Below are positions 51,828 through 60,138 of a stretch of DNA of 64,000 bases, piece by piece. Origin of the DNA: Cohnella rhizoplanae (GTDB lineage: Bacteria > Bacillota > Bacilli > Paenibacillales > Paenibacillaceae); NCBI RefSeq assembly GCF_948329515.1, contig NZ_CAOJCN010000014.1, forward strand, positions 62,001-126,000, given 5' to 3'. Each line of letters starts with the position of its first letter. The stretch's first letter is position 1. The position numbers and the translations under genes are program-made. The notes beneath the pieces were generated by a model. The model saw only the letters and a program-made list of their open reading frames with translations, had not been told where the DNA came from and made no database searches.

Positions 51828-53249
51828 ATGGCGGTCCTATACAAGTACAAGCTTTCTTTATCGCTGCTCGCGTTCATTGGCGTTCTGTTCTGTTCCTTCT
51901 TTTGGACAAAGGTACCCCTGGAGGGGTCCAAATCGTCCTACGCGTCCTCCGCGTCGTTTCGGTTTGGGTACTTCAGCCAACAGGATGGGGATATCGGGGA
52001 ATGGATCAAGCGATTCCGGGACATCTCGTATTTTGCAGCGTCCGACCGGCTGCTGCAGCGTCATCCTGAAGCGCGATCGTTTCAGGTCTACCCCGTCTAT
52101 GACGGATCAAGGGCGGAACAGGACTTCGACCAGGCGTATCCCCATGTGCCTACAGAGACGCTCCCGGGCTACGGGAAATCCGTATATGCGATTACGCAAG
52201 GGAACGCCAGACTCTTCTTCCTGAACGCCGGCCGGTTGCAGGATGCGGGAGACAACCAATTGGAGTGGGTCCGCAAGACGATGAGTGGAAAAAAGCAAAC
52301 CTTCGCCATGGCCTGGCTAGACGAAGATCCGAAACGTCCCGAGGCGTGGAAGGCGCTCAGGTCGGCCGGTATCGGCGCGGTCTTCATCCGCGACACCGTC
52401 TACGTACTTCATTTAGCCGTTGCCCGCGAGCCTTCCGACGATCGGCCCTCTGCGTATGAGGATTGGGACGTATGGGACCTGTCCGGGATGAAGGAAACGC
52501 CTTTTATAACGGTAATGGAAGCGAATGAAAACGCGTTGGTCCTTAAAGCGGAGAACGAACAGCGAGAGATATTGGATCAACTCGAACTGAACGCCGATAA
52601 TCTGGCTTCGTGGGACCTTGCCACGTTAAAGGAAAAAGAAGAAATTCCGCTTGTCGGCATTCAATCCCTATGGCACTACCATCCGGGCGACGAATCCATT
52701 CGATCCGCCCTACCCGAAGGGGTAGACTTAGTGGGCGAAGGTCCGATTATTGAAACCGCGCACACAGAAGCGGTCCCCCTCCCTGCTTATGATTGGCGCA
52801 GTCCGGATTACGACGATTCCGACTGGAGAGCCGGCAGAGCGCCTTTGGGATATACGAATAGCAAAGAGCGGAAGACTTCTATTCAAACCAACGTAGAGGT
52901 CGTAGCGTCACCTACCTATTATTTCCGCAAGTCGTTCCAGCTGAATGGCGATCCGGAGAAGCTGTCCGATCTATTTTTGAATATCGCTTACGAGGACGGT
53001 TACGTCGTTTATCTGAACGGCCAGGAAGTATCCCGAGACGCCATACTGACCGGGATTCTGACCGAATCCTCGCTTGCGTTCCCAAATGAGTTTTCCTTCT
53101 ATCGAAGAGTCGATCTAAAAGCCCATTTAAACAAGCTTGTGAAGGGGACCAATGAAATTGCCGTAGAAGTACACCGCGGACATCCCGGCGCGCCGAATCT
53201 GTTTTTTGACCTCGGCCTGTCCGTTGAATCCAATGGAGAGGAACGTTAA
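51828..53249 (+). CDS. membrane-anchored protein, possible inactive phosphoesterase plus galactose-binding-like domain
   Basis: 473 aa. One N-terminal helix (about 8-26). Residues about 45-200 run like a calcineurin-type phosphoesterase (RLQDAGDNQLEWVRKTMSGK resembles the QLxWLxxDLA helix, then AMAW where GHxP is expected; GIGAVFI near the end), but the metal-binding GDxxx, GNHE and GHxH motifs are absent. Residues about 300-470 look like a jelly-roll sugar-binding domain (SPDYDDSDWRAGRAPLGYTN, YYFRKSF, YVVYLNGQEV). No enzyme activity is predicted. Tight third gene of the operon. Confidence 0.7.
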   Translation: MAVLYKYKLSLSLLAFIGVLFCSFFWTKVPLEGSKSSYASSASFRFGYFSQQDGDIGEWIKRFRDISYFAASDRLLQRHPEARSFQVYPVYDGSRAEQDFDQAYPHVPTETLPGYGKSVYAITQGNARLFFLNAGRLQDAGDNQLEWVRKTMSGKKQTFAMAWLDEDPKRPEAWKALRSAGIGAVFIRDTVYVLHLAVAREPSDDRPSAYEDWDVWDLSGMKETPFITVMEANENALVLKAENEQREILDQLELNADNLASWDLATLKEKEEIPLVGIQSLWHYHPGDESIRSALPEGVDLVGEGPIIETAHTEAVPLPAYDWRSPDYDDSDWRAGRAPLGYTNSKERKTSIQTNVEVVASPTYYFRKSFQLNGDPEKLSDLFLNIAYEDGYVVYLNGQEVSRDAILTGILTESSLAFPNEFSFYRRVDLKAHLNKLVKGTNEIAVEVHRGHPGAPNLFFDLGLSVESNGEER

Positions 53250-53251
53250 CC

Positions 53252-53635
53252 ATGCGAACGAACGCGCTGGAAGGCATACGAAAACCCGCAAGGCGTAACG
53301 CTGCGTTAGGCTTGCTGCTCGTTATTCTAGCCTTATCGGCGACCGGCTGCGTCCCAGCTCCGAAAAGCTCGATTCCGATGGCCGACATTGCCGTGACGAA
53401 TACCCATCTGATCGTCCAGAACGAAACCGGATTCGTATGGTTCGGCGCGAAGCTTACGATTGACGACAAGTACACCTATGAAGCGCCGATCATGCCCAAC
53501 GGCAAATCCAGCATGCCGTTAGCCGGATTCGTAGACGATCAAGGCCATGGCTACAAGCGCGACCGGTGGAGCATCCGCCACCTGACGATCGACGTTACCG
53601 ATACGTTGGGCGGCAAAAAGCACTTTAGCTGGTGA
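53252..53635 (+). CDS. lipoprotein of unknown function
   Basis: 127 aa. A signal peptide ends at lipobox LSATGC (Cys about 34). The mature 93 residues look beta-rich (AVTNTHLIVQNETGFVWFGA, LTIDVTDTLGGKKHFSW). GGAGAGGAACG precedes the ATG, two bases after the third gene's stop, so it is the last gene of the operon. Surface exposure would match the secreted phosphoesterase encoded divergently. Confidence 0.75.
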   Translation: MRTNALEGIRKPARRNAALGLLLVILALSATGCVPAPKSSIPMADIAVTNTHLIVQNETGFVWFGAKLTIDDKYTYEAPIMPNGKSSMPLAGFVDDQGHGYKRDRWSIRHLTIDVTDTLGGKKHFSW

Positions 53636-53703
53636 AGCCAAAAATGAAAAGCGGCCATCGCATGCATACTTCGATAGCTTGCCCTGTGTAGTAAATGTTA
53701 GTA

Positions 53704-53746
53704 AAGGCGATCGCGCTTCCCTAAGGGATTTAAGCACGATCGCCTT
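53704..53746. terminator. hairpin between convergent lipoprotein and MFS genes
   Basis: AAGGCGATCG.GCTT / AAGC.CGATCGCCTT, about 14 bp with one mismatch. No long T run on either side, but the position fits termination of both transcripts. Confidence 0.7.
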
Positions 53747-53760
53747 CAACAATTATTGCG

Positions 53761-54948
53761 TTATTCGGTTTGACTGACTAGAGAACGGTTATTGACTGTC
53801 GAGGTAACCGTAAGAAGGATGAGTACCAAAGCGAACGAGAACGCTCCCAGCCACATCGCGCTGGTTACATTGATCGTATCGACTGCCAAACCGCCTATTA
53901 AAGCTCCCAAGCTGACAGACAACTGATAAATACCTACATAGATCGGACTCATGGCTTCTATAGCATTCCCAGCAGTTGAAAAAACCAATAGCTGCAGGCC
54001 CAAGGGAGCCATTCCCCAGGCGATTGCCCAAATAATGAAAGCAATGATTGAAATGACAACGTTATGTCCAAACAGTGAAATGCCCAGCAATGAAATAAGG
54101 AAAATAACTACTGTTCCCACTAACAATCCCTTGAGGCTGCGTTCGGCAATGAAACCAGCGGCAAAATTGCTTAGGAAGGAAACAATCCCGTAGACAAGCA
54201 GTATCGCACTGAGCAGACTCGGGCCGGTTCCAGTCACTTGCTGGAAAAAGGGTGTTATATACGTGTAGGCTGCAAATTGACCACCCACAACGAGAATCGC
54301 AATAACAAAGACCGTTATTACTTTCCTCATTTTCAACAGCTCCAAAAAATCTTTTCCACGAACCCCCTGTTCCATCGGAATTCTCGGTTGCAGTATGAGC
54401 TGGATGATAAAAACAGCAATCGCAAGTATGCATCCTACCATGAAAACGTTTCTCAAATCAAAATGTGCGGCCATAAAAGACGCTAATGGAACACTTATGA
54501 CCGTGCCAATCCCAAATCCTCCGAGGACAATCGAGGTTGCTTTTGCTACCTTCTCTTGCGGAACTAACTTTGCTTGAGCAGTCATAGCCACAGCCCAGAA
54601 TCCTCCAACACTTAATCCTAGGATGATTCGCGCAATGACTAGCACAAAGAAATGGGTTGTACTCATTGAAAGTACATTAGATACAATAAGCAGCAACGAC
54701 AGTCCGAGAACCACCACCCGGCGATCCAGACGTCCGATAGCTATCGTAAGAATCGGACCCGCAATGGCCGCCAGTATAGAAGTGGACGTCACTGTAATTC
54801 CGGCAGTACCCTCCGATACATCAAAGCTTCGGCTAATTTCATAAAGTAGACCAACTGGCAAAAACTCGGCAAGAGAAATTGAGAAAGCACCTAATGCAAT
54901 TGCAATAATAGCAAGCCATGCATTCCTACTCTTATTACCCAATGTCAA
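53761..54948 (-). CDS. MFS efflux transporter (AraJ-like)
   Basis: 395 aa, 12 helices. AEFLPVGLLYEISRSFDVSE at helix 1 and ILGLSVGGFWAVAMTAQAKL are typical of the DHA1 sugar/drug efflux branch. The start is TTG behind GGGGG (a second TTG lies two codons on). Base composition is visibly lower in GC than the first half of the window. It is downstream of the flavodoxin-fold reductase and TetR on the same strand, so it may belong to that regulon. Confidence 0.9.
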   Translation of the reverse strand: MTLGNKSRNAWLAIIAIALGAFSISLAEFLPVGLLYEISRSFDVSEGTAGITVTSTSILAAIAGPILTIAIGRLDRRVVVLGLSLLLIVSNVLSMSTTHFFVLVIARIILGLSVGGFWAVAMTAQAKLVPQEKVAKATSIVLGGFGIGTVISVPLASFMAAHFDLRNVFMVGCILAIAVFIIQLILQPRIPMEQGVRGKDFLELLKMRKVITVFVIAILVVGGQFAAYTYITPFFQQVTGTGPSLLSAILLVYGIVSFLSNFAAGFIAERSLKGLLVGTVVIFLISLLGISLFGHNVVISIIAFIIWAIAWGMAPLGLQLLVFSTAGNAIEAMSPIYVGIYQLSVSLGALIGGLAVDTINVTSAMWLGAFSFALVLILLTVTSTVNNRSLVSQTE

Positions 54949-55056
54949 GCATCCCCCTGTTACATATTGTTGCAGGTATGAATCCGGAGCCTAAGAGAGA
55001 TCAGCAACTGTGAGATCGAAGACCGAAATGCGCAGCGGTTTGTTTAGCCGTTCGTT

Positions 55057-55590
55057 TCAAACAACCGAAGGTTTAACCGTCGTAATATGCCGTACATAAT
55101 CTTCGCTGCTTTGCGCCAAGCGCGTTTCGTCGAGCGTGTTTTGCGCAAAGTGAGGCAGGTACACGGCGCTGATATAATTGGCAAGCGCTTGGAAAGGCAC
55201 CAAAATTTCTTCCAGCGTGAAGCGGTTGGAACCGGTCGGTTGATACGCATCCTCTGGCGCGCCATACGAGAACGCGACCCCGATTTCTTTGCCGGTTGTC
55301 TTCGTCCCTTCCGGACCGTATGCCCAGTTGTAGAGCAGCACGGCATCGAACCATTTTTTTAGCAGCGGAGGAGCGCTGTACCAATAAAGCGGGTATTGGA
55401 AAATGATCCGGTCATGGGCTAAGACTAATTGCTGCTCCCTATGGACATCAATGTTTTCGTTCGGATATTCTTGGTACAGTTCATGAATCGTGACTTCATC
55501 ATGCTTTTTCAATTCATTCACCCATGCTTTATTCCAGACGGACGCTTCGATATTCGGGTGGGTAACGATGACTAGTGTTTTCACTTTCAT
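55057..55590 (-). CDS. NAD(P)H oxidoreductase, flavodoxin-like fold (KefF/MdaB/YwrO type)
   Basis: 177 aa. TLVIVTHPNIEASVWNKAW binds FMN or FAD phosphate; IIFQYPLYWYSAPPLLKKWF and WAYGPEGTKTTGKEIGVAFS are the family blocks. Such enzymes reduce quinones and other electrophiles with NAD(P)H. ATG 55590 has GGAG only three bases away; GTG two codons later has better spacing, so the start is uncertain by two codons. Two TetR-type operators lie 108-215 bases upstream. Confidence 0.9.
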   Translation of the reverse strand: MKVKTLVIVTHPNIEASVWNKAWVNELKKHDEVTIHELYQEYPNENIDVHREQQLVLAHDRIIFQYPLYWYSAPPLLKKWFDAVLLYNWAYGPEGTKTTGKEIGVAFSYGAPEDAYQPTGSNRFTLEEILVPFQALANYISAVYLPHFAQNTLDETRLAQSSEDYVRHITTVKPSVV

Positions 55591-55697
55591 TCGCTCCATT
55601 CTTCTAGTAAGTTTAATTGTTATTGGAAGTGCCACATTCTACATCAAATAGGATAAACGGCATCACTTGCCGGACATTTGTTTCCTTAAGCATTCTT

Positions 55698-55717
55698 TGT
55701 ACCTACCTGTCGGTACA
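55698..55717. promoter_or_regulatory. TetR-type operator 1
   Basis: TGTACC-8-GGTACA, inner bases TACCTGTC. It is the twin of the operator at 55786 and lies between the TetR gene and the reductase gene, 108 bases from the reductase start. Confidence 0.65.
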
Positions 55718-55785
55718 GAATCGGCACAAAAAATAATCGCCAATCATCTGGGTACCCCTTCCTTCATGAGCAAAGCTTTTAAATT

Positions 55786-55805
55786 TGTACCTACCGTTCG
55801 GTACA
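55786..55805. promoter_or_regulatory. TetR-type operator 2
   Basis: TGTACC-8-GGTACA, inner bases TACCGTTC. Identical half-sites to operator 1, starts 88 bp apart. It probably binds the adjacent TetR protein. Confidence 0.65.
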
Positions 55806-55869
55806 GGCCGATCATACCAAATTCGCTTTTCTTGCGCAATGGAAAACGATGGAGAAATGGAGCGCGAGC

Positions 55870-56445
55870 TCAAGAAAGGCGATATTGCGAGCGAATGATC
55901 GCGATGGCGTTCGTGAGAAAGCTGACTTCTTTTTGGCTTTTCATTAATAAAATGGCGCCTTCGATCATAGATACGATGGCTTGCGAATGCTGTTTGGCAT
56001 TGATGTCCGGCGCTAGATGCCCCTGTGCTTTCAACTCGTTCAGCGCGCCCTCAATCGACAAAATCCACCGATCGAATATATAGTGAACTTTTAGCCGAAA
56101 CGTTTCATCGTGTTCGCTCATCTCAATGGCCAAGTTCCCCGCGGGACAACCAGATTTCCCTTCTTCGCCCGTATGGATGGTCAACGTCCTGTCAAGCATC
56201 TTATTTAATTTCATGATAGGATCAAGATCGGCTGCGAAAATGCCCTCGAATACATCCCTGTCCCATTCCTTGACCAGATCATCGACGACGGCCAGGCCGA
56301 GGTCGTGCTTGGACGAAAAGTAGTGATAGAACTGGCCTTTTCCGATTTGAGCCTCGTCCATAATATCGCTGATCGACGTAGCTTGGTAGCCTTTATAATA
56401 AATAATTTTTCTGGATATGGTAATAATATCTTGGAGTTTCGACAA
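55870..56445 (-). CDS. TetR/AcrR-family repressor
   Basis: 191 aa. N-terminal helix-turn-helix (about 10-55: YYKGYQATSISDIMDEAQIG, KGQFYHYFSSKHDLG) and a ligand-binding helical domain containing SGCPAGNLAIEM with a Cys that could sense electrophiles. TTG start behind AAAGGGTG. It very likely represses the downstream reductase, and perhaps the MFS gene, through the two TGTACC-N8-GGTACA operators. This gives a classic electrophile/quinone response cassette (inference). Confidence 0.92.
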   Translation of the reverse strand: MSKLQDIITISRKIIYYKGYQATSISDIMDEAQIGKGQFYHYFSSKHDLGLAVVDDLVKEWDRDVFEGIFAADLDPIMKLNKMLDRTLTIHTGEEGKSGCPAGNLAIEMSEHDETFRLKVHYIFDRWILSIEGALNELKAQGHLAPDINAKQHSQAIVSMIEGAILLMKSQKEVSFLTNAIAIIRSQYRLS

Positions 56446-57010
56446 TTCGACACACCCTTTATGATATCTTTTGCTTGAGTCCAGTATCTGCCTAACCGGT
56501 TGAAGGGCGACAAATGAATTTTATCACAGTTTCTATAGAATGAATAATTTTAGAGTCGGTTCGCCCCACAGGTTATACTGGCGGTAGTCTTCCCTACGAT
56601 GGCCATGTTTATGTCGATGTAGTTCGTTCTGTTAAGAACTTTTCTGAATTTATTAACTGCCCAGGATCAAGCTAGGTTACATTATCCATTTCTCACCCAT
56701 GATGAGTCCTCAACTACAAAAGATGAATAAGGTCCAAGAAAGAGAAGGGGAGCCTATTCGACATTGAAAATAATTTCACGGACCTACTTCTATTTCGACA
56801 AAAAAATTGATAGTGTGTTGGTAAGCGATTACAACCTATGGTATTATCGACAAGCCAAATTTATTAGCGAAATTAGCTTTTCAGATTGGAATAAAATCAG
56901 TAGCATGAATCTTACTGGCATGTTCCTACGGAATTTGGTGGCGTTTCTTCTAGCGACGAAGCTTCGGCTTGAGAGGTTCTGCAGTGATTTATCGATCAGG
57001 GCGAAAGGCC
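56446..57010. other. 565-base gap upstream of the DadA-like gene, no convincing gene
   Basis: AT-rich. It holds the TetR promoter region and an open frame at 56764-57060 (TTG start, GGGGAG 11 bases upstream, about 98 codons). Its product is Tyr/Phe-rich at first, then runs through the structured leader of the next gene, so it is more likely untranslated. No family recognised. Confidence 0.35.
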
Positions 57011-57063
57011 CGGCTATGGGAAAGGTTAAGGGGGATCATAACAGATCTAACCCCCCATAGCCG
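57011..57063 (+). promoter_or_regulatory. long leader hairpin directly before the DadA-like gene
   Basis: CGGCTATGGG pairs perfectly with CCCATAGCCG; inside, GGTTA pairs with TAACC and GATC with GATC around ATAACA. The structure ends 22 bases before the ATG, next to the GGGGGAG ribosome site. It may be a cis-regulatory RNA; no known class fits and there is no T run. Confidence 0.5.
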
Positions 57064-57084
57064 AGAATTGAATGGGGGAGCATC

Positions 57085-58326
57085 ATGGCAAAGTTGGCAA
57101 TTATCGGCGGTGGAATTATTGGCCTTGCTTGCGCATATTATTGGCGCAAACAAAATCATGAAGTCGTCCTTATCGATAAAGGCAATCCGGGCGAAGGCCC
57201 TTCCAGATGCAATATGGGGTGGGTTTCCCCGACATTATCGGGACCGTTGCCCGGGCCTGGAATGATAAGAACGTCCATGAAGTGGCTGTTCAAGAAAGAC
57301 AGCCCCTTATACATTAAACCCAGGGCAGTCCCTTTTTTGGCGCCCTGGTTAATTCAGTTTATGCGTTATTGCAACGAACAAAAGTATCAATTGGCTTGCG
57401 ATGCCGGTTTCGATATAAGCAAGGATATGTTTCAGTTGTATGACGAGCTTGTGGACGACGGCGTCGAATTCGAAATGCACCGGAAAGGACTCCTCGTCCT
57501 AGGCTCGGACGAATCGGATTTGCAGCATAAGTACGACGACTTGAAACAAGTCGAACGCATCGGCTTGCCGCGTCCGGAGTTCGTTACCGGGGCCGAATTG
57601 CTAAAGATGGAGCCTCATCTGAATGCGAAATTGGCCGGAGCGTTATTCCTGCCTAAAGAGCGGCATGTTCGTCCCGAGAGTATGGTGAACGGACTGATCG
57701 ATTGGCTGCAGGTCAATGGAGTCGAAATGAAAACCAACGACGCGGTAACGGATATCGTCCATAACCATGCTCGAGTGGAAAGGGTAAGATGCAATTCCGG
57801 CTGGGTAGAAGCCGATATGTTTTTATTCGCGGCGGGCGCGTGGTCTTCCCCACTTATGAAAAAGTTAAATTATTCTCTTCCGATCATTGCGGGGAAAGGG
57901 TACAGTATCACGTATCAGTCGCCGAATGTGGAGTTTAATCATCCGATTTACTTTGCCAAGGACAAAACGGCTATAACTCCATTCGACGGCGCTCTGCGTA
58001 TAGGCGGTACAATGGAGTTATCCGGCATTAACGATGAGTTGATGCTGGACCGCGTGAACGGCATCAAAAGCTCGGTCGCAAAATTACTGTCTAAAGAGAT
58101 TGTTGGATCGGGGGAAATGATCTTGTCCGGGATGAGACCGATGACGCCGGACAGCTTGCCTGTTCTAGGGGGACTGCCGAACTTCAATAATGTATTCGTA
58201 GCCGCAGGACATGGCGGGAACGGGTTATTGATGTCGCTTTCGACGGGTCGCATTCTATCGGATTTAATGAGCGGCAGGGATCCGGGTCTCGATGTTACGC
58301 CATTCTCTCCGCAGCGGTTTAAATAA
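57085..58326 (+). CDS. DadA/DAAO-like FAD-dependent amino acid oxidoreductase
   Basis: 413 aa. Dinucleotide fold AIIGGGIIGLACAYYWRKQN (about 4-23), the DAO-type middle (LLKMEPHLNAKLAGALFLPK, RPESMVNGLIDWLQ) and C-terminal FAD loop (GMRPMTPDSLPVLGGLPNFN, AAGHGGNGLLMS). It probably deaminates D-amino acids or secondary amines, passing electrons to the respiratory chain (DadA) or oxygen. GGGGGAG precedes the ATG. Single gene with a terminator. No partner racemase is in the window. Confidence 0.92.
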   Translation: MAKLAIIGGGIIGLACAYYWRKQNHEVVLIDKGNPGEGPSRCNMGWVSPTLSGPLPGPGMIRTSMKWLFKKDSPLYIKPRAVPFLAPWLIQFMRYCNEQKYQLACDAGFDISKDMFQLYDELVDDGVEFEMHRKGLLVLGSDESDLQHKYDDLKQVERIGLPRPEFVTGAELLKMEPHLNAKLAGALFLPKERHVRPESMVNGLIDWLQVNGVEMKTNDAVTDIVHNHARVERVRCNSGWVEADMFLFAAGAWSSPLMKKLNYSLPIIAGKGYSITYQSPNVEFNHPIYFAKDKTAITPFDGALRIGGTMELSGINDELMLDRVNGIKSSVAKLLSKEIVGSGEMILSGMRPMTPDSLPVLGGLPNFNNVFVAAGHGGNGLLMSLSTGRILSDLMSGRDPGLDVTPFSPQRFK

Positions 58327-58492
58327 TATCGGACATTCGCAAATTTTCAACTTGGCTTGCTAAATCGAGCCTACTTTCATTGATAACTTCATCAAATAAT
58401 GGTGTGTTCAACGTGGTCAACACCTCTTCGGGTCATCTTCCAGATATTTTATCACTCTACGGTATTGTGCAAAACCGCCTAGTTAACGCAAT

Positions 58493-58534
58493 GAAGCTGC
58501 CCGATCATGCCGGCAGCTTCGTTTTGGTTTTTTG
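58493..58534 (+). terminator. terminator downstream of the DadA-like gene
   Basis: Perfect 9-bp stem GAAGCTGCC/GGCAGCTTC, 10-base loop, followed by GTTTTGGTTTTTT. It lies about 170 bases after the stop, so another short transcript could also use it. Confidence 0.85.
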
Positions 58535-58837
58535 ATGGAATTAACATTTCCCGTTAGCCAATTCCGCTTATAGTCGTTCTATATGTCCTTTCTCATAACC
58601 ACCGATGCATAGGAAACCTCAGACACCTATTGGCGTCTTTTTGCTGTATAAGAGGAGAATCATGGGGCAGTACCTTTCCATGACCGGTAAACGTCGATAG
58701 GGAAAGCGACTTCGCGCATGGAAAAAAAACTGGCCTATCAAATTGACTTGTGGTCCCCCCGTTTTTTTCGTATACCCGTATCTATTCGCGAATTTCAAAC
58801 GTTATTAGGTTAAAATCATGATAAGGAGTGAACGACA
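58535..58837. other. gap before the VOC/sigma pair, with attenuator-like hairpin and 12-codon frame
   Basis: AGACACC-TAT-TGGCGTCTTTTT (58621-58641) looks like a mini-terminator. Directly after it AGAGGAGAATC precedes an ATG (58662) of a 12-codon frame (MGQYLSMTGKRR). The rest holds no gene. Possibly a leader for the VOC/sigma pair. Confidence 0.3.
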
Positions 58838-59284
58838 GTGGAAAAAATCATTGCCAAAATCAGCAACATCTTCATACCGGTAACGGATCTGAAGAGGTCG
58901 TCGGACTGGTATATCGGGATGTTCGAGATGGAAATGATCGAGTTTGGAGAGCGAAAGGCGGGAATCGCATTTCCAAACAGGGAAACGTTCATTGTCTTAT
59001 GGAAGGTAGCGAAGCCGCAGCCTGTACATTTCGATACGGGAGAATTAAAGCTGCACTATTACAATTTTACTTCGTACGATATTAACCGATCCTATCGGGA
59101 GCTTGCGGCAAAAGGAGCGACATTGAGCGAAATTCACGAACATGACGGGATTCGGTATTTCGAAACATACGATCCGGACGGTAACGTGGTCAATATAGTC
59201 GAAACGTTTGAGGATTCGCCTTACTATGCACATAAGATGAAATTTTGGAAAGAAGCAAAGACGGATTTAGCGAATGAAGGTTGA
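58838..59284 (+). CDS. VOC-family protein coupled to an ECF sigma factor
   Basis: 148 aa. ISNIFIPVTDLKRSSDWYIG starts the first VOC module; YFETYDPDGNVVNIVET ends the second. GTG start behind AAGGAGTG. The stop overlaps the following sigma-factor start by 11 bases, so the two are translated together. The VOC fold binds small ligands or metals, so it could sense a signal for the sigma factor or detoxify its inducer (inference). Confidence 0.88.
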   Translation: MEKIIAKISNIFIPVTDLKRSSDWYIGMFEMEMIEFGERKAGIAFPNRETFIVLWKVAKPQPVHFDTGELKLHYYNFTSYDINRSYRELAAKGATLSEIHEHDGIRYFETYDPDGNVVNIVETFEDSPYYAHKMKFWKEAKTDLANEG

Positions 59285-60026
59285 AAGATCGGACGAAGGG
59301 TATGATTCGTTTACGGAAATGACGGTTCCGATGCATGCCGACCTTAAGCGCTATTGTATGTCCAAGTCAGGATCGGCGTGGGATACGGACGATTTGTTCC
59401 AGGAGACGCTGGTTAAAGCGTATCGATGGCATGTCCGATTTCCGGAAAGGGAGATCACAAAGCCGTTCCTATTTCGGATAGCGGCCAACGTTTGGATTGA
59501 TTATTGCCGCAGTCATAAACTGCAGCCGCAGCCCGGACATCTGAAGGAAGATCAGTTCGGCTCTTATAATGAATGGAACTACTGGGATGTTCGAGAAGCG
59601 CTAGAGCTGTTGTCGGATCGGCTGGAACCGAAACAGGTCGTGCTCATTTTGCTGATCGACGTATTCGCCTTCACCGTCAAAGAAGCAGCAAGTCTGTTCA
59701 GCCAAACTGAAGGTGCGGTGAAAGCTGCGCTCCACCGGGCGAGGGCAAGGTTGAAGTCGGCCGTAGAGCGGAACCCTGAGTATTGGCATGACGCTGTGCT
59801 GACGGTCCCCCGTCGCGGGCTTAGAATCGAAGTGTTTGAAGCATTCATAGACGGCTTCCGCCGTTCAGATCCTTATGCGATCTATCGCTCGTACCAGTCG
59901 ATGGTTAGCGACGGCGCTGCGGTAGGGAGAATTGAGCTGCGCGGCCATATGATTTATTTTACGATCATGGATCCGGACGGAAACGAATTGACAATAACGG
60001 GCATGTTGTCTGAACTCAAGAAATGA
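59274..60026 (+). CDS. ECF-type RNA polymerase sigma factor with extra C-terminal domain
   Basis: 250 aa. Sigma region 2 (about 18-85: DTDDLFQETLVKAYRWHVRF, FLFRIAANVWIDYCRSHK) and region 4 (about 105-165: LEPKQVVLILLIDVFAFTVK, EGAVKAALHRARARLKS). The last 75 residues form an extra domain ending IYFTIMDPDGNELTITG, which repeats the VOC hallmark DPDGN of the gene before it. Extended ECF factors often use such domains instead of an anti-sigma factor. No anti-sigma gene is adjacent. Overlaps the VOC gene by 11 bases. Confidence 0.88.
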   Translation: MKVERSDEGYDSFTEMTVPMHADLKRYCMSKSGSAWDTDDLFQETLVKAYRWHVRFPEREITKPFLFRIAANVWIDYCRSHKLQPQPGHLKEDQFGSYNEWNYWDVREALELLSDRLEPKQVVLILLIDVFAFTVKEAASLFSQTEGAVKAALHRARARLKSAVERNPEYWHDAVLTVPRRGLRIEVFEAFIDGFRRSDPYAIYRSYQSMVSDGAAVGRIELRGHMIYFTIMDPDGNELTITGMLSELKK

Positions 60027-60029
60027 CCC

Positions 60030-60133
60030 GCTCATGAGAAGCCCATCACGGCGTTACGCAGGACGAACGCGTTGGCCGGAGAAGTCAGCGTAAACTCGAC
60101 GTATTCTCTGTTTTGTATGATTGGGCTATCGTT
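60030..60133 (-). pseudogene. short C-terminal gene remnant
   Basis: A minus-strand frame reads NREYVEFTLTSPANAFVLRN and stops at TGA, just after the GNAT remnant. It looks like the end of a secreted beta-sandwich protein but has no start of its own. The parent family is not certain. Confidence 0.35.
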
Positions 60134-60138
60134 CACCG

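Noticed and set aside
56764..57060. 98-codon TTG-start frame before the DadA-like gene
   Set aside because: Runs through the leader hairpin, has a long ribosome-site spacing and no recognisable domain; kept only as a gap note.
58380..58430. Palindromic GTGTTCAACGTGGTCAACAC as an operator
   Set aside because: Imperfect dyad in a gap downstream of a gene, with no promoter or regulator next to it.
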